Source of the DNA: CBDBUR01 sp965209065
GTDB lineage: Bacteria; Pseudomonadota; Alphaproteobacteria; JAPOUT01; G958296285
Assembly (NCBI GenBank): GCA_965209065.1
Contig: OZ242373.1
Location: forward strand, 1,054,001-1,118,000
Length of the DNA: 64,000 bases
Direction: 5' to 3'
Of this stretch, positions 1 to 8,470 are shown in pieces. Numbering within the stretch: position 1 is the stretch's first letter; each line of letters starts with the position of its first letter. The position numbers and the translations under genes were made by a program. A model generated the notes under the pieces. That model ran no database searches. It was not told where the DNA came from and saw only the letters and a program-made list of their open reading frames with translations.

Positions 1-986
1 GCAAAACGTGGCAGTTCATTCGCGCCGCCGGTGTGGTGATTGCTACCGGCGGTATCGGGCAGCTATACCAGATGACGACCAACCCGCCGCTCGCGCTCGG
101 GCTGGGGCTAGGGCTGGGCGCGCGCGCTGGTGCCGAGCTCGCCGATAGCGAATTCGTCCAGTTCCACCCGACCGCGCTTGATATTGGGCTGCACCCCGCG
201 CCGCTCGCGACCGAAGCCCTGCGCGGTGAAGGCGCTCTGCTCGTCAATAAAAAAGGGCACCGCTTTATGCTCGAAGCCCACCAAGCCGCCGAGCTCGCGC
301 CGCGCGATGTTGTTGCGCGCGAGGTCGCGCGTGCCGTTCAAGGCGGCGGCGCTTTCCTCGACTGCAGCACGATTACTTCCGTTGCGCTGGACGAACACTT
401 TCCGCTCATTTGCTCGGCGTGCGCGCGCGCCGGGCTTGACCCGAAGCAAGACCTCATTCCTGTGGCACCCGCCGCGCATTATCATATGGGAGGCATCGCG
501 TGTGATGAATTCGGGCGCACCGCGCTCGATGGGCTTTGGGTCTGCGGCGAAAGTGCGGCGAACGGCGCGCATGGTGCGAACCGCCTCGCGGGCAATAGCC
601 TCGGCGAGGCGCTCGTGTTCGCCCACTTCATCGCCGAAACCCTTGAGCCGAAAGAGAACACCGCCAGCCCCAAAGAGCTCAACGAGAAAAAAGGCGACAG
701 CAACACAAAAGAAAAGCTCAAAGTTATTATGAGCGCTTATGTGAATGTCGTGCGCGAGCAAGCGGGCTTGCTGATTGCGCTCGATAAAATTCGCGCGCTG
801 GAGGAAAAAAACGAGGGCGCGGTGCTAAACGAAAATATGCTTGCGGCGGCGAAAGTGATTACCGCAAGCGCGCTCCAACGCACCGAGAGCCGCGGCGCCC
901 ACTTCAGAATCGATTACCCGCACGCAAACCCAGCTTATGCTCAAAGGTCAAAATGCACACTCGCTGCTATAAATGCTATGGTCTAG
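1..986 (+). CDS. nadB: L-aspartate oxidase, 3' part (5' end outside window)
   Basis: FAD-dependent oxidation of L-aspartate to iminoaspartate, the first step of de novo NAD synthesis. The reading frame is open to the window edge from base 3, so about 328 C-terminal residues are present and the N-terminal FAD dinucleotide fold is missing. Visible family motifs are EFVQFHPTAL, the substrate-site HYHMGGI, the FAD-binding GESAANGAHGANRLAGNSL, and RTESRGAHFR in the C-terminal helical domain. The same flavoprotein superfamily includes succinate dehydrogenase and fumarate reductase, but the short C-terminal domain and the nadC neighbour 4 bases downstream favour NadB. nadA is not visible and could lie to the left. 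Confidence 0.93.
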   Translation, partial: KTWQFIRAAGVVIATGGIGQLYQMTTNPPLALGLGLGLGARAGAELADSEFVQFHPTALDIGLHPAPLATEALRGEGALLVNKKGHRFMLEAHQAAELAPRDVVAREVARAVQGGGAFLDCSTITSVALDEHFPLICSACARAGLDPKQDLIPVAPAAHYHMGGIACDEFGRTALDGLWVCGESAANGAHGANRLAGNSLGEALVFAHFIAETLEPKENTASPKELNEKKGDSNTKEKLKVIMSAYVNVVREQAGLLIALDKIRALEEKNEGAVLNENMLAAAKVITASALQRTESRGAHFRIDYPHANPAYAQRSKCTLAAINAMV

Positions 987-990
987 CAGA

Positions 991-1824
991 ATGAAACTCA
1001 CGCGAATAAATATAGAGCCGTCGGTGCGGCAAGCCCTGCTCGAAGACTTAGGCGCTTATGGCGATAGAACCAGCCAAGCCGTGCTGTCCGATAGCACCGA
1101 AACGCGCGGGCGGTTGGTCGCGCGCGCGGCGGGCGTGCTGTGCGGGGTGGCGGTCGCGCGGCTCGCGTTCGAGCTCATCAACCACAACCTGCGCTGGCAG
1201 AACACCAAGAACGATGGCGATAGGCTCGCGGCGGGCGAGACCTTCGCCACCATCGAGGGCAACGCGATTGATATTCTCTCTGCCGAGCGCGTGGCGGTGA
1301 ATTTTTTGACCCGCATGTGCGGGATTGCCTCCACAACAGCCGAGATGGTTGAGCGGGCGGGCGGGGTAAGCATTTACTGCACGCGCAAGACGACGCCCAA
1401 CCTGCGCTTGTTCGAGAAATATGCGGTGTCGTGTGGCGGCGGCGGCAATCATCGTTTTGGACTGAGCGATGGCGTGCTGATTAAGGATAATCATCTCGCC
1501 CTTGCGCCGTCCATCAGCGAAGCGGTGCGGCGCGCGCGCGCGGCGGTGTCGCCCCTAACGAAAATAGAGGTGGAAACCGACAGCATCGATGCGCTGGAGG
1601 AAATTATCAGCGCGGGGGCTGATGCTGTTTTGCTCGATAATATGTCGCCGCAAGAATTAACGGAGGCGGTTCGGCTAATTGATGGTAGGATTATTTGCGA
1701 AGCCTCTGGCAATATTGGTTTGGATAATGTTGCGGCATTTGCGGCGAGCGGGGTTGATATTATTTCATCGGGTGCGCTGACGCATAGCGTGCGGGGTCTC
1801 GATATTGGTTTGGATTTGGATTAA
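991..1824 (+). CDS. nadC: Quinolinate phosphoribosyltransferase (nicotinate-nucleotide pyrophosphorylase)
   Basis: Cytoplasmic enzyme converting quinolinate and PRPP to nicotinate mononucleotide. The 277-residue length is normal. Motifs seen are the TRKTTPNLR substrate loop, HRFGLSDGVLIKDNH, the EVETD strand, LLDNMSP and EASGNI, which together line the TIM-barrel active site. An in-frame ATG at 973 would add six residues inside the nadB end; the ATG at 991 gives the usual N-terminus (MKLTRINIEPS) and is preferred. It follows nadB by 4 bases, as in a nad operon. Confidence 0.95.
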   Translation: MKLTRINIEPSVRQALLEDLGAYGDRTSQAVLSDSTETRGRLVARAAGVLCGVAVARLAFELINHNLRWQNTKNDGDRLAAGETFATIEGNAIDILSAERVAVNFLTRMCGIASTTAEMVERAGGVSIYCTRKTTPNLRLFEKYAVSCGGGGNHRFGLSDGVLIKDNHLALAPSISEAVRRARAAVSPLTKIEVETDSIDALEEIISAGADAVLLDNMSPQELTEAVRLIDGRIICEASGNIGLDNVAAFAASGVDIISSGALTHSVRGLDIGLDLD

Positions 1825-1837
1825 ACGGGGAGAAGCT

Positions 1838-2389
1838 ATGAAATTAAAAAAAGAAGAGAGTCAGCTGCTGGTGATTGACGTTCAAGAGCGTCTTGCGCCG
1901 GTGATGTATGAAATGGATTCGATGGTGAAGAACGCGGGAATTGTTATGGACGCGGCGTGTCATTTGGATATTCCTATGTTAATCACCGAGCAATACCGCA
2001 AGGGCTTGGGCGAGACGATTGAGCCTCTGCGTTCGCGCGCGATGAACGCGCCTATACTAGAAAAGATGCATTTTTCGTGCTGGGACGACCCGATGATAAA
2101 GCAGCATTTGAGCGAGAACAAGTCGCAGGGTAAAAATCAATTTGTTTTGGTTGGGATAGAAGCGCATATTTGCGTGGCGCAAACGGCTTTGGATTTGTGT
2201 GCGGCGGGGGAAGAGGTTTTTGTGGTTGCCGATGGTATCACCTCGCGCACGGCGCGTTCGGTTGAGCTTGCGTTAGCGCGGCTGGGTTCTGCGGGTTGTA
2301 AAATTGTTTCGGCGGAGATGGTTCTTTTCGAGTGGCTTCACCTCTCAGGCACCGATGATTTCAAGAAGCTATCTAAGTTGATTAAATAA
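1838..2389 (+). CDS. Isochorismatase-family cysteine hydrolase
   Basis: A 183-residue alpha/beta hydrolase of the isochorismatase/nicotinamidase superfamily. The catalytic triad is recognisable: Asp14 in VIDVQE, a Lys in ILEKMHFSCW and a Cys in GIEAHICVAQTALDL. The ATG at 1838 is preferred over an upstream in-frame start at 1805, because GGGGAG lies just before it and the upstream extension falls inside nadC. Its place directly after nadC could suggest nicotinamidase, but the short form and the sequence look more like the YcaC-type hydrolases of unknown substrate. The substrate cannot be read from sequence. Confidence 0.8.
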   Translation: MKLKKEESQLLVIDVQERLAPVMYEMDSMVKNAGIVMDAACHLDIPMLITEQYRKGLGETIEPLRSRAMNAPILEKMHFSCWDDPMIKQHLSENKSQGKNQFVLVGIEAHICVAQTALDLCAAGEEVFVVADGITSRTARSVELALARLGSAGCKIVSAEMVLFEWLHLSGTDDFKKLSKLIK

Positions 2390-2401
2390 AAGGAGAAAAA
2401 A

Positions 2402-3595
2402 ATGGCACAAGAAAAAACCGCAGAGGAATGGTTTCATGAGGGAAATGAAAAATATGCCGCTGGAGATTTTGACGGCGCTATTGAAAGCTATGATAAAGCC
2501 ATAGAGCTAGAACCCAATTCTGCCGAAACCTATAATAATCGTGGCGTTGCTTGGCGGAAGAAAAAAGAATATGACAAAGCTATAGCGGATTATAATAAAG
2601 CCATAGAGCTAAAACCTGATTATGCCGAAGCCTATAATAACCGCGGCGTTGCTTGGAAAAAGAAAAAAAAATATGACAAAGCCATAGAGGATTATAATAA
2701 AGCCATAGAGCTAGAACCTAATGATGCCAGTGCCTATAATAACCGTGGTGCTGCTTGGATAGAGAAAAAAGAATATGACAAAGCTATAAAGGATTGTAAT
2801 AAAGCCTTAGAGCTAAAACCTGATTTTGCTTATGCCTATAATAACCGTGGCGTTGCTTGGGCAGAGAAAAAAGAATATGATAAAGCCATAGAGAATTATA
2901 ATAAAGCCATAGAACTAAAGCCTGATTATGCCGAAGCCTATAATAACCGTGGCGTTGCTTGGAAAAACGAAAAAGAATATGACAAAGCCATAAAGGATTA
3001 TGATAAAGCCATAGAGCTAGACCCTAATTTTACAGGTGCCATTCATAACCGCGGCGTTGCTATAGCCCTACAAGCCGCGGAAGAGCTAGAAGAGCAATTT
3101 AAGATTGACCGAGCTAGAAAAGAAAAAACAAAAGCGTTGATAGCAAACATAGCTTTTTATTTGATGTTATTTATTTTTGGCATTATATGCGCCATTTTTA
3201 CCGCCCTTATTATGGTGAGGGTGTTCCCTTATACTGCAGGGCTTTTATCCTTTTTTGGCTCTAATACTTATTTCCCTATTGCTGAGGCTTCTGCCTTTGG
3301 GATTATTTCTTTTCCTTTTATTTGGGCACTCAAGCAATTAAAAGCTACCGAAGCAAAGCATAGAATTTTAAGTGAAACATTTTACAATTTAGCCTTTATT
3401 GAAACTAAAATTATTGCCTTTGGCGATAAGGATCCAGATTGGCAAAAGGAAATGCATAAGCTCTATATTACTTATAGAATCAAAGAAGGACCTGAAAAGT
3501 TATTGCTAGACCTCTATCAGCAAAAGAGCGATAAACCCCCCGCAACAACGCTTACGGCAATTATCGAAAAAGCCATCAACGGCAAAAAAGATTAA
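2402..3595 (+). CDS. TPR-repeat protein with two C-terminal membrane segments
   Basis: A 397-residue protein with six full 34-residue tetratricopeptide repeats (residues about 3-206), each carrying AYNNRGVAW and YDKAI..YNKAIEL signatures, plus a half repeat. Two strongly hydrophobic segments follow at about 243-270 and 285-310, then a 90-residue charged tail. TPR arrays bind partner proteins; the partner is unknown. The repeats are also near-identical as DNA (102-base period), so they arose or were homogenised recently. AAAAGGAG lies 5 bases before the ATG. The gene is AT-rich compared with nadB/nadC, and with the next gene it looks like an accessory insertion. Confidence 0.85.
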   Translation: MAQEKTAEEWFHEGNEKYAAGDFDGAIESYDKAIELEPNSAETYNNRGVAWRKKKEYDKAIADYNKAIELKPDYAEAYNNRGVAWKKKKKYDKAIEDYNKAIELEPNDASAYNNRGAAWIEKKEYDKAIKDCNKALELKPDFAYAYNNRGVAWAEKKEYDKAIENYNKAIELKPDYAEAYNNRGVAWKNEKEYDKAIKDYDKAIELDPNFTGAIHNRGVAIALQAAEELEEQFKIDRARKEKTKALIANIAFYLMLFIFGIICAIFTALIMVRVFPYTAGLLSFFGSNTYFPIAEASAFGIISFPFIWALKQLKATEAKHRILSETFYNLAFIETKIIAFGDKDPDWQKEMHKLYITYRIKEGPEKLLLDLYQQKSDKPPATTLTAIIEKAINGKKD

Positions 3596-3638
3596 CGTCT
3601 AAATATAAGGCTCCGTCTAAATTGGTGAAATAGCGAGC

Positions 3639-4076
3639 CTAACCAACCCACCGCTTAAACCAAGATTGATAGAATTTTTTATCTTTCCAAGCATTATGAA
3701 GATTTTCAAATTGAATTAATATCTCTTTATCTTTTTCATCTTTTCTTAAATTTTGTATGTAATTTTTGACTTTTGGGTAATCGGCAAACACCATAGTCTC
3801 AAAGTATTCTTTTGCCATTTGTTCATTAAAAGCGCCTTCCCGAATCCCTACAGCAACCATTTCATAAAAATTTAGATAGCCATGAATACTAGCTCTGTCT
3901 TTTTGTCTTGTTGCGGGCTTTAATTTTTTATAATCTAATTTGCCCTTTCTCGTCTGTTTGTTAAAAACAGCATGAGCATTTTCATAATAATTGTCCGACT
4001 GGTATCCAATGAATATATCAATAGTATTTCTTTTACGCGATAGCTGCATAACAGACAAGGTCCCAGCAAGAGCCAA
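3639..4076 (-). CDS. Hypothetical protein, DUF4760-like, uncertain start
   Basis: About 145 residues, AT-rich and charged, with IDIFIGYQSDNYYENA and FADYPKVKNYI stretches that remind me of the DUF4760 family; no function is known. That family normally begins with a single membrane helix. Here the helix-like sequence (VIFIQNIILIAGIALALAG) is encoded just upstream of the TTG at 4076, but the frame has no ATG or GTG there and closes at a TGA. The gene may therefore start at TTG or at an ATT/ATA codon, or have lost its start. A good promoter and a ribosome site lie further upstream, in front of a different short frame. Confidence 0.5.
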   Translation of the reverse strand: MALAGTLSVMQLSRKRNTIDIFIGYQSDNYYENAHAVFNKQTRKGKLDYKKLKPATRQKDRASIHGYLNFYEMVAVGIREGAFNEQMAKEYFETMVFADYPKVKNYIQNLRKDEKDKEILIQFENLHNAWKDKKFYQSWFKRWVG

Positions 4077-4134
4077 AGCAATGCCCGCTATAAGAATTAT
4101 ATTTTGGATAAAAATAACAGCTAATCAAGCAGGT

Positions 4135-4179
4135 CTAAGCCGAACCGGGAATGCCGCCTTTAGGGAATATGTGAGTCAT
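4135..4179 (-). other. 14-codon open reading frame downstream of a strong promoter
   Basis: An ATG at 4179 is preceded at proper distance by AAAGGAT and by the promoter at 4202-4230. It opens a frame of only 14 codons (MTHIFPKGGIPGSA) ending in TAG, about 60 bases before the DUF4760-like gene and in another frame. It could be a leader peptide, the remnant of a broken N-terminus, or not translated. All three frames between it and the next gene contain stops. Confidence 0.3.
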
Positions 4180-4201
4180 AATGGTATCCTTTACTATGTT
4201 T

Positions 4202-4230
4202 AATATAGGGGGTTCTTGGGCTAAAGTCAA
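4202..4230 (-). promoter_or_regulatory. Sigma70-type promoter reading left
   Basis: Reading on the minus strand, TTGACT (4230-4225) and TATATT (4207-4202) are separated by exactly 17 bases, close to the sigma70 consensus. It would start transcription near 4195, just before the ribosome site of the 14-codon frame and the DUF4760-like gene. Confidence 0.6.
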
Positions 4231-4289
4231 TATCTGTTAATATAAGCGGTTTTTAGGGCTAAAGCCGCTGCCAGTCATATTAGTGAATC

Positions 4290-4318
4290 TTGACTCCCTC
4301 GCCCTCGTGCCATAAAAT
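4290..4318 (+). promoter_or_regulatory. Sigma70-type promoter for the serine hydrolase pair
   Basis: TTGACT (4290-4295) and TAAAAT (4313-4318) with a 17-base spacer lie 18 bases before the ATG at 4337, which has a TGGAGGA ribosome site. It is divergent from the leftward promoter at 4202-4230. Between the two, AGCGG and CCGCT arms at about 4245-4270 can form a hairpin. Confidence 0.6.
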
Positions 4319-4336
4319 AAACGACTGGAGGACTAT

Positions 4337-5575
4337 ATGTCGCAAGCGGAAAACATTATCCCCACCAACAACGCTAAGGCGCTCGGCTTTGACGAGCAGC
4401 GACTCCAACGCATTCAACCCTTCTTCCAAAACTATATCGATAAGAAAAAATTACACGGATATTCTACCCTGCTCGCGCGTAAGGGCGAGGTCGCGCTCTT
4501 CGCAAGCGGCGGCACGCTCGCAACCGATACCTCCGCGCCCGTTAGCGCCGATAGCATCTTTCGTATTTATTCTATGACCAAACCCATCACCTCCGTGGCT
4601 TTGATGATGCTGTTTGAACAAGGACGCTTCCAGCTCAGCCACCCGGTTGCTAAATACCTGCCGGAGTTCAACAACATTCGCGTTTGGGACGGCGGCAACA
4701 ACCTCAACATAATAACGCGCGCGCCCGTCAGACCCATTACGATACATCATCTCCTTACCCATTGTAGCGGCTTGACTTACGGCTTCTCTCACGCAAATCC
4801 CATCGACCGACTCTACCGACATAAGAGAATTGACGATAGCAAAGTCTCTCTTGAAGATACCGTCAAAACCGCAACGCAGCTCCCCATTCTGTTCGACCCC
4901 GGCGAGAAGTGGAACTACTCCATCGCTACTGACGTCTGCGGACGACTCATCGAAGTTATCTCTGGTATGCCTCTTGATGAGTTCTTCCAAAAGAATATCT
5001 TTGAGCCGCTACAAATGAACGACACCGACTTCCATGTGCCGCCCGAAAAACTGCATCGCTTCCTCGCCAACTATCGCAAGCACCCCGAAACGCGCGCGTT
5101 CGAACTCATCGACCCCGCTAACGAAAAATCTGCCTTCGCTCAAAAACCCGCTTACCTCTCTGGTGGCGGCGGGCTTGTCTCTACCATCGGCGATTACCTG
5201 CGCTTCTGCCAGATGTGCCTCAATCAAGGCGAGCTTGACGGCGTGCGACTCCTTAGCCCCAACACCCTGCGCTTTATGACCGATAACCACCTCCCGAACC
5301 GCGTCACGCTAGACCAAATCTCTACCTCTACTTTCTCTGAAAATCGCTTTGAGGGAACAGGCTTTGGACTCGGCTTCTCTGTCATTACCGACCCCGCCGC
5401 CGCTCAGCTGCCGGTCTCTAAAGGCACTTACTCTTGGGGCGGCGCCGCAAGCACTTACTTTTGGATAGACCCCGCCGAAGAACTCATCGGCATCTTTATG
5501 ACACAATTTATGCCGAGCGATTATTACCCCGCGCGCGCTCAATTACAACAACTCGCCTATGCCGCTTTAGCATAA
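4337..5575 (+). CDS. Class-C beta-lactamase-type serine hydrolase (paralogue 1)
   Basis: A 412-residue member of the beta-lactamase/esterase EstB-like family (PF00144 fold). The nucleophile motif is SMTK at Ser79-Lys82, the second motif is Tyr194 in WNYSIATDV, and a glycine-rich third motif lies in TYSWGGAASTYFW. No signal peptide is visible, so it is probably a cytoplasmic esterase or peptidase-like hydrolase rather than a secreted beta-lactamase; the substrate is unknown. The ATG at 4337 has a good GGAGG-like site. It is followed 29 bases later by a very similar paralogue. Confidence 0.85.
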   Translation: MSQAENIIPTNNAKALGFDEQRLQRIQPFFQNYIDKKKLHGYSTLLARKGEVALFASGGTLATDTSAPVSADSIFRIYSMTKPITSVALMMLFEQGRFQLSHPVAKYLPEFNNIRVWDGGNNLNIITRAPVRPITIHHLLTHCSGLTYGFSHANPIDRLYRHKRIDDSKVSLEDTVKTATQLPILFDPGEKWNYSIATDVCGRLIEVISGMPLDEFFQKNIFEPLQMNDTDFHVPPEKLHRFLANYRKHPETRAFELIDPANEKSAFAQKPAYLSGGGGLVSTIGDYLRFCQMCLNQGELDGVRLLSPNTLRFMTDNHLPNRVTLDQISTSTFSENRFEGTGFGLGFSVITDPAAAQLPVSKGTYSWGGAASTYFWIDPAEELIGIFMTQFMPSDYYPARAQLQQLAYAALA

Positions 5576-5604
5576 GCACCACAAGACACTACAGGGAGGA
5601 CAAT

Positions 5605-6882
5605 ATGTCGCAAGCAGAAAATATTATACCCATTCATAACGCCAAAGCGCTCGGCTTTAATGAGGAACGCCTGAAACACATCGAGTCCTTCCTCCAAAAG
5701 AACTACATCGATAAGAAAAAACTAGGCGCTTATTCCGTCTTGCTCTCGCGCAAGGGCGAGGTCGCTCATTTTTCATGCGGCGGCACGCTTGCGGTCGGCA
5801 ACCCCGCACCAGTGAGCGCCGATAGCATCTTCCGTATTTATTCTATGACCAAACCCATCACCTCGGTGGCTTTGATGATGCTGTTTGAACAAGGACGCTT
5901 CCAGCTCAGCCACCCGGTCGCTAAATACCTGCCTGAGTTCCGCGATGTTCAAGTTTGGGACGGGGGCAACAACCTCGCCGCAATCACCCGCCCTGCTGCA
6001 AGTCCGATGACTATCCACCACCTCCTCACCCATTGTAGTGGATTAACTTACAGCTTCGCGCAAGCCCACCCCGTCGACCGCCTCTACCGAGACCACAAAA
6101 TTGACGGCGGACTCAAAATTGACGGCGGCGGCACAAATGAAGCAGGCGCGATGAACCTTGAACAAACCGTCAAGGCCGCAGCCCAACTCCCGCTTATGTT
6201 CGACCCCGGCACACAATGGAATTACTCCATCTCTACCGATGTCTGCGGACGACTTGTCGAGGTTATCTCTGGTATGTCCCTCGATGAATTCTTCCAAAAG
6301 AATATTTTTGAGCCGCTACAGATGAATGACACCAGCTTCCATGTGCCGCCTGAGAAACTTAATCGCTTCCTTGCTAACTACACCTTGAACCCCGAAACCG
6401 GCGACCTCTTCGCCATCGACCCTAACGACAAAACATCTCCTTATACTGAAAAGCCGGTTTATCTTTCGGGCGGTGCTGGGCTTGTTTCCACCATCGGCGA
6501 TTACCACCGCTTCTGCCAGATGTGCCTCAATCAGGGTGAGCTCGATGGCGCGCGACTCCTTAGCCCCAACACCCTGCGCTTTATGACCGATAACCACCTC
6601 CCCAACCGCGCCAATATAACAGATATTTCTGTTTCTGCTATCCCTGTAGTCAATACTGCTGGCACAGGGTTTGGTCTTGGCTTCGCCGTCATTACCGACC
6701 CCGCCGCCTACCAGCAGCCTCTGTCTAAAGGTTCTTACTTTTGGGGTGGTGCTGCCGGCACTCTCTTTTGGATAGACCCCGCCGAAGAACTTGTCGTTAT
6801 CTTTATGACGCAAATTATGCCCGCCGATTTATACCCCGTAGCCTCTGAATTACAGCAGATGACTTACGCCGCTTTGGTGTAA
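5605..6882 (+). CDS. Class-C beta-lactamase-type serine hydrolase (paralogue 2)
   Basis: A 425-residue tandem paralogue of the preceding gene. It has the same MSQAENIIP start, SMTK at Ser80-Lys83, the WNYSISTDVCGRL tyrosine motif and the SYFWGGAAGTLFW region. It differs mainly in an insertion rich in Asp, Gly and Lys around residues 165-180. The ATG at 5605 sits 6 bases after GGGAGGA; a longer frame from 5434 would run inside the neighbour and is not likely. Its stop codon overlaps the end of the convergent nitronate monooxygenase by 19 bases. The substrate is unknown. Confidence 0.85.
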   Translation: MSQAENIIPIHNAKALGFNEERLKHIESFLQKNYIDKKKLGAYSVLLSRKGEVAHFSCGGTLAVGNPAPVSADSIFRIYSMTKPITSVALMMLFEQGRFQLSHPVAKYLPEFRDVQVWDGGNNLAAITRPAASPMTIHHLLTHCSGLTYSFAQAHPVDRLYRDHKIDGGLKIDGGGTNEAGAMNLEQTVKAAAQLPLMFDPGTQWNYSISTDVCGRLVEVISGMSLDEFFQKNIFEPLQMNDTSFHVPPEKLNRFLANYTLNPETGDLFAIDPNDKTSPYTEKPVYLSGGAGLVSTIGDYHRFCQMCLNQGELDGARLLSPNTLRFMTDNHLPNRANITDISVSAIPVVNTAGTGFGLGFAVITDPAAYQQPLSKGSYFWGGAAGTLFWIDPAEELVVIFMTQIMPADLYPVASELQQMTYAALV

Positions 6883-7850
6883 GCTCCGCCTAAACGCTGC
6901 GCGATTATCGCCTCAGCATCTGTGATGATTTTATCTATCAGCTCTTTACATGTCGGCACATCGTGAATTAAACCTTGAACCATACCCGCCGACCAAATGC
7001 CATAATCAGGGTCGCCCTTCTCATAGACTTGGCTACCGCGCTGACCCGAAACCAAATGTCCTAAGTCTGCCGCGAAATCTTCAACGCCTTTCCTTTCTAC
7101 CTTGAGAACTTCCTGACTTATCATATTCTTTGCCACGCGCGCGGTGTTTCTCACGGTGCGGAAAATTAAATCGGTCGCGCGCTCGTCATTCTCTACAATT
7201 TGGTGTTTGATTTTATTATGAATCTCCGATTCCTGCGTGCACATAAACCGCGTGCCCATGTTGATACCTTCCGCGCCCAAAGCCAAAGCCGCAACCAAAC
7301 CGCGACCATCGCCAAAACCGCCAGAAGCTATCATCGGAATTTTCACCTTGTCTGCCGCCGCCGGAATTAAAATCAAGCCGGGAATATCGTCTTCGCCCGG
7401 GTGTCCGGCGCATTCAAAGCCATCAATGGAAATCGCATCGACCCCAAGCTGCTCTGCCTTTAGCGCGTGGCGAACCGCCGTGCATTTATGTATCACCTTC
7501 ACGTTATGCTTCTTAAAATCCGCTATATGCTCTATGGGATTGCTGCCGGCGGTTTCCACTATTTTTATGCCCGCCTCTATTATCACGCGCCGATACTCCT
7601 CGTAGGGCGGCGGCTTGAGTGTCGGCAAAATCGTCAAATTAACCCCGAACGGCTTGTCGGTAAGCTCGCGGCAGCGGGTGATTTCCTTGTCTAGCTCCTC
7701 AGGTGTCGGCTGTGTGAGCGCGGTGATAAAACCCAGCGCGCCCGCGTTCGCTACCGCCGCAACCAGCGGCGCTCTGCCTACCCACTGCATCCCGCCTTGA
7801 ACAATCGGGTGTTGGATACCAAACATTTCTGTAAATCTCGTGTTAATCAT
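6864..7850 (-). CDS. Nitronate monooxygenase / 2-nitropropane dioxygenase family
   Basis: A 328-residue FMN-dependent TIM-barrel enzyme. It shows the N-terminal IVQGGMQWVGRAPLVAAV, the catalytic-His region FECAGHPGEDDIPG and the phosphate-binding ASGGFGDGRGL followed by GTRFMCTQES. Family members oxidise alkyl nitronates; FabK-type enoyl reductases share the fold, but the GHPGEDD motif favours the nitronate branch. The ATG at 7850 has AAGGGGG upstream; an upstream in-frame start at 7919 would overlap fau and lacks support. Physiologically it may detoxify propionate 3-nitronate, which is inferred from the family. Confidence 0.85.
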   Translation of the reverse strand: MINTRFTEMFGIQHPIVQGGMQWVGRAPLVAAVANAGALGFITALTQPTPEELDKEITRCRELTDKPFGVNLTILPTLKPPPYEEYRRVIIEAGIKIVETAGSNPIEHIADFKKHNVKVIHKCTAVRHALKAEQLGVDAISIDGFECAGHPGEDDIPGLILIPAAADKVKIPMIASGGFGDGRGLVAALALGAEGINMGTRFMCTQESEIHNKIKHQIVENDERATDLIFRTVRNTARVAKNMISQEVLKVERKGVEDFAADLGHLVSGQRGSQVYEKGDPDYGIWSAGMVQGLIHDVPTCKELIDKIITDAEAIIAQRLGGAYTKAA

Positions 7851-7915
7851 TGAAGCCCCCTTTTCTAGCTTGACCCCTATTCTATTTTTAACCCTAAAAA
7901 GCCCTTTTGTCAATA

Positions 7916-8458
7916 TCACCCAAAAAACTTGACACCTTCTTCGGTTAAAGCCCCATCAAGCGCGATGTCGTGCGGCTCTTTCGGTAGAGCGGGAAGCTCT
8001 TGGCAAGCAAAGGCGAGCGCCACCTTCAGCACCTTTAACTCTGCTAAAGCCCTGTCATAATGCCCCGCGCCATAACCGAGCCGTGCGCCATTCTTATCAA
8101 AAGCCAGACAAGGTAAAAGAACCAGTTGAGGCGAAATAATTTTTTTGCGCTTCGGCTCTAAAATTCCAAACGCTCCCGCGACAAGCCCATCGCCTTTTTC
8201 GTAAGCGCAGAACAAAAGCCTGTTATCTTTTATTATCGGCAGGGCTATCTGCTTGCCGACTTCTTGTAGTGCTATTATTAAAAAGTGCGGGTCAAGTTCT
8301 CCGCGAATAGCATGGTAAGCCGATAGCACTTCGGCTTTCATCAAAACTGGGCTATCCAAAAATAATGTTTTTATTTTTTGTGCCGCATCTGCGCGAAGGC
8401 TCGGCGCGAGAGCCATGCGCCTTTCTAACATCTCGTGGCGCAATTTCTTTTTATCCAT
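7916..8458 (-). CDS. fau: 5-formyltetrahydrofolate cyclo-ligase
   Basis: ATP-dependent conversion of 5-formyl-THF to 5,10-methenyl-THF. The 180-residue length is typical. It begins with the basic ATP-contacting KKKLRHEMLERR and has the family signature LGYGAGHYDRAL near the C-terminus. It lies 12 bases after zapA on the same strand. In many proteobacteria the 6S RNA gene separates zapA and this gene; here there is no room for it. Confidence 0.9.
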   Translation of the reverse strand: MDKKKLRHEMLERRMALAPSLRADAAQKIKTLFLDSPVLMKAEVLSAYHAIRGELDPHFLIIALQEVGKQIALPIIKDNRLLFCAYEKGDGLVAGAFGILEPKRKKIISPQLVLLPCLAFDKNGARLGYGAGHYDRALAELKVLKVALAFACQELPALPKEPHDIALDGALTEEGVKFFG

Positions 8459-8470
8459 CGGTTTTCTAAA

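Noticed and set aside
2402..3060. Regular 102-base repeats, at first sight like a CRISPR or satellite array
   Set aside because: They are in frame, encode TPR motifs, and have no spacers.
3605..3640. AGGCTC/GAGCCT inverted repeat after the TPR gene
   Set aside because: Only six base pairs around a 20-base loop with no T-run; too weak to call a terminator.
5434..5604. A 57-codon upstream extension of the second serine hydrolase
   Set aside because: It overlaps the coding end of the first hydrolase in another frame and is Arg-rich antisense-like sequence; the ATG at 5605 has a clear ribosome site and the same N-terminus as the paralogue.
8459..8470. Possible site of the 6S RNA gene, often found between zapA and the formyl-THF cyclo-ligase
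   Set aside because: Only 12 bases separate the two genes here, so the RNA gene must be elsewhere or absent.
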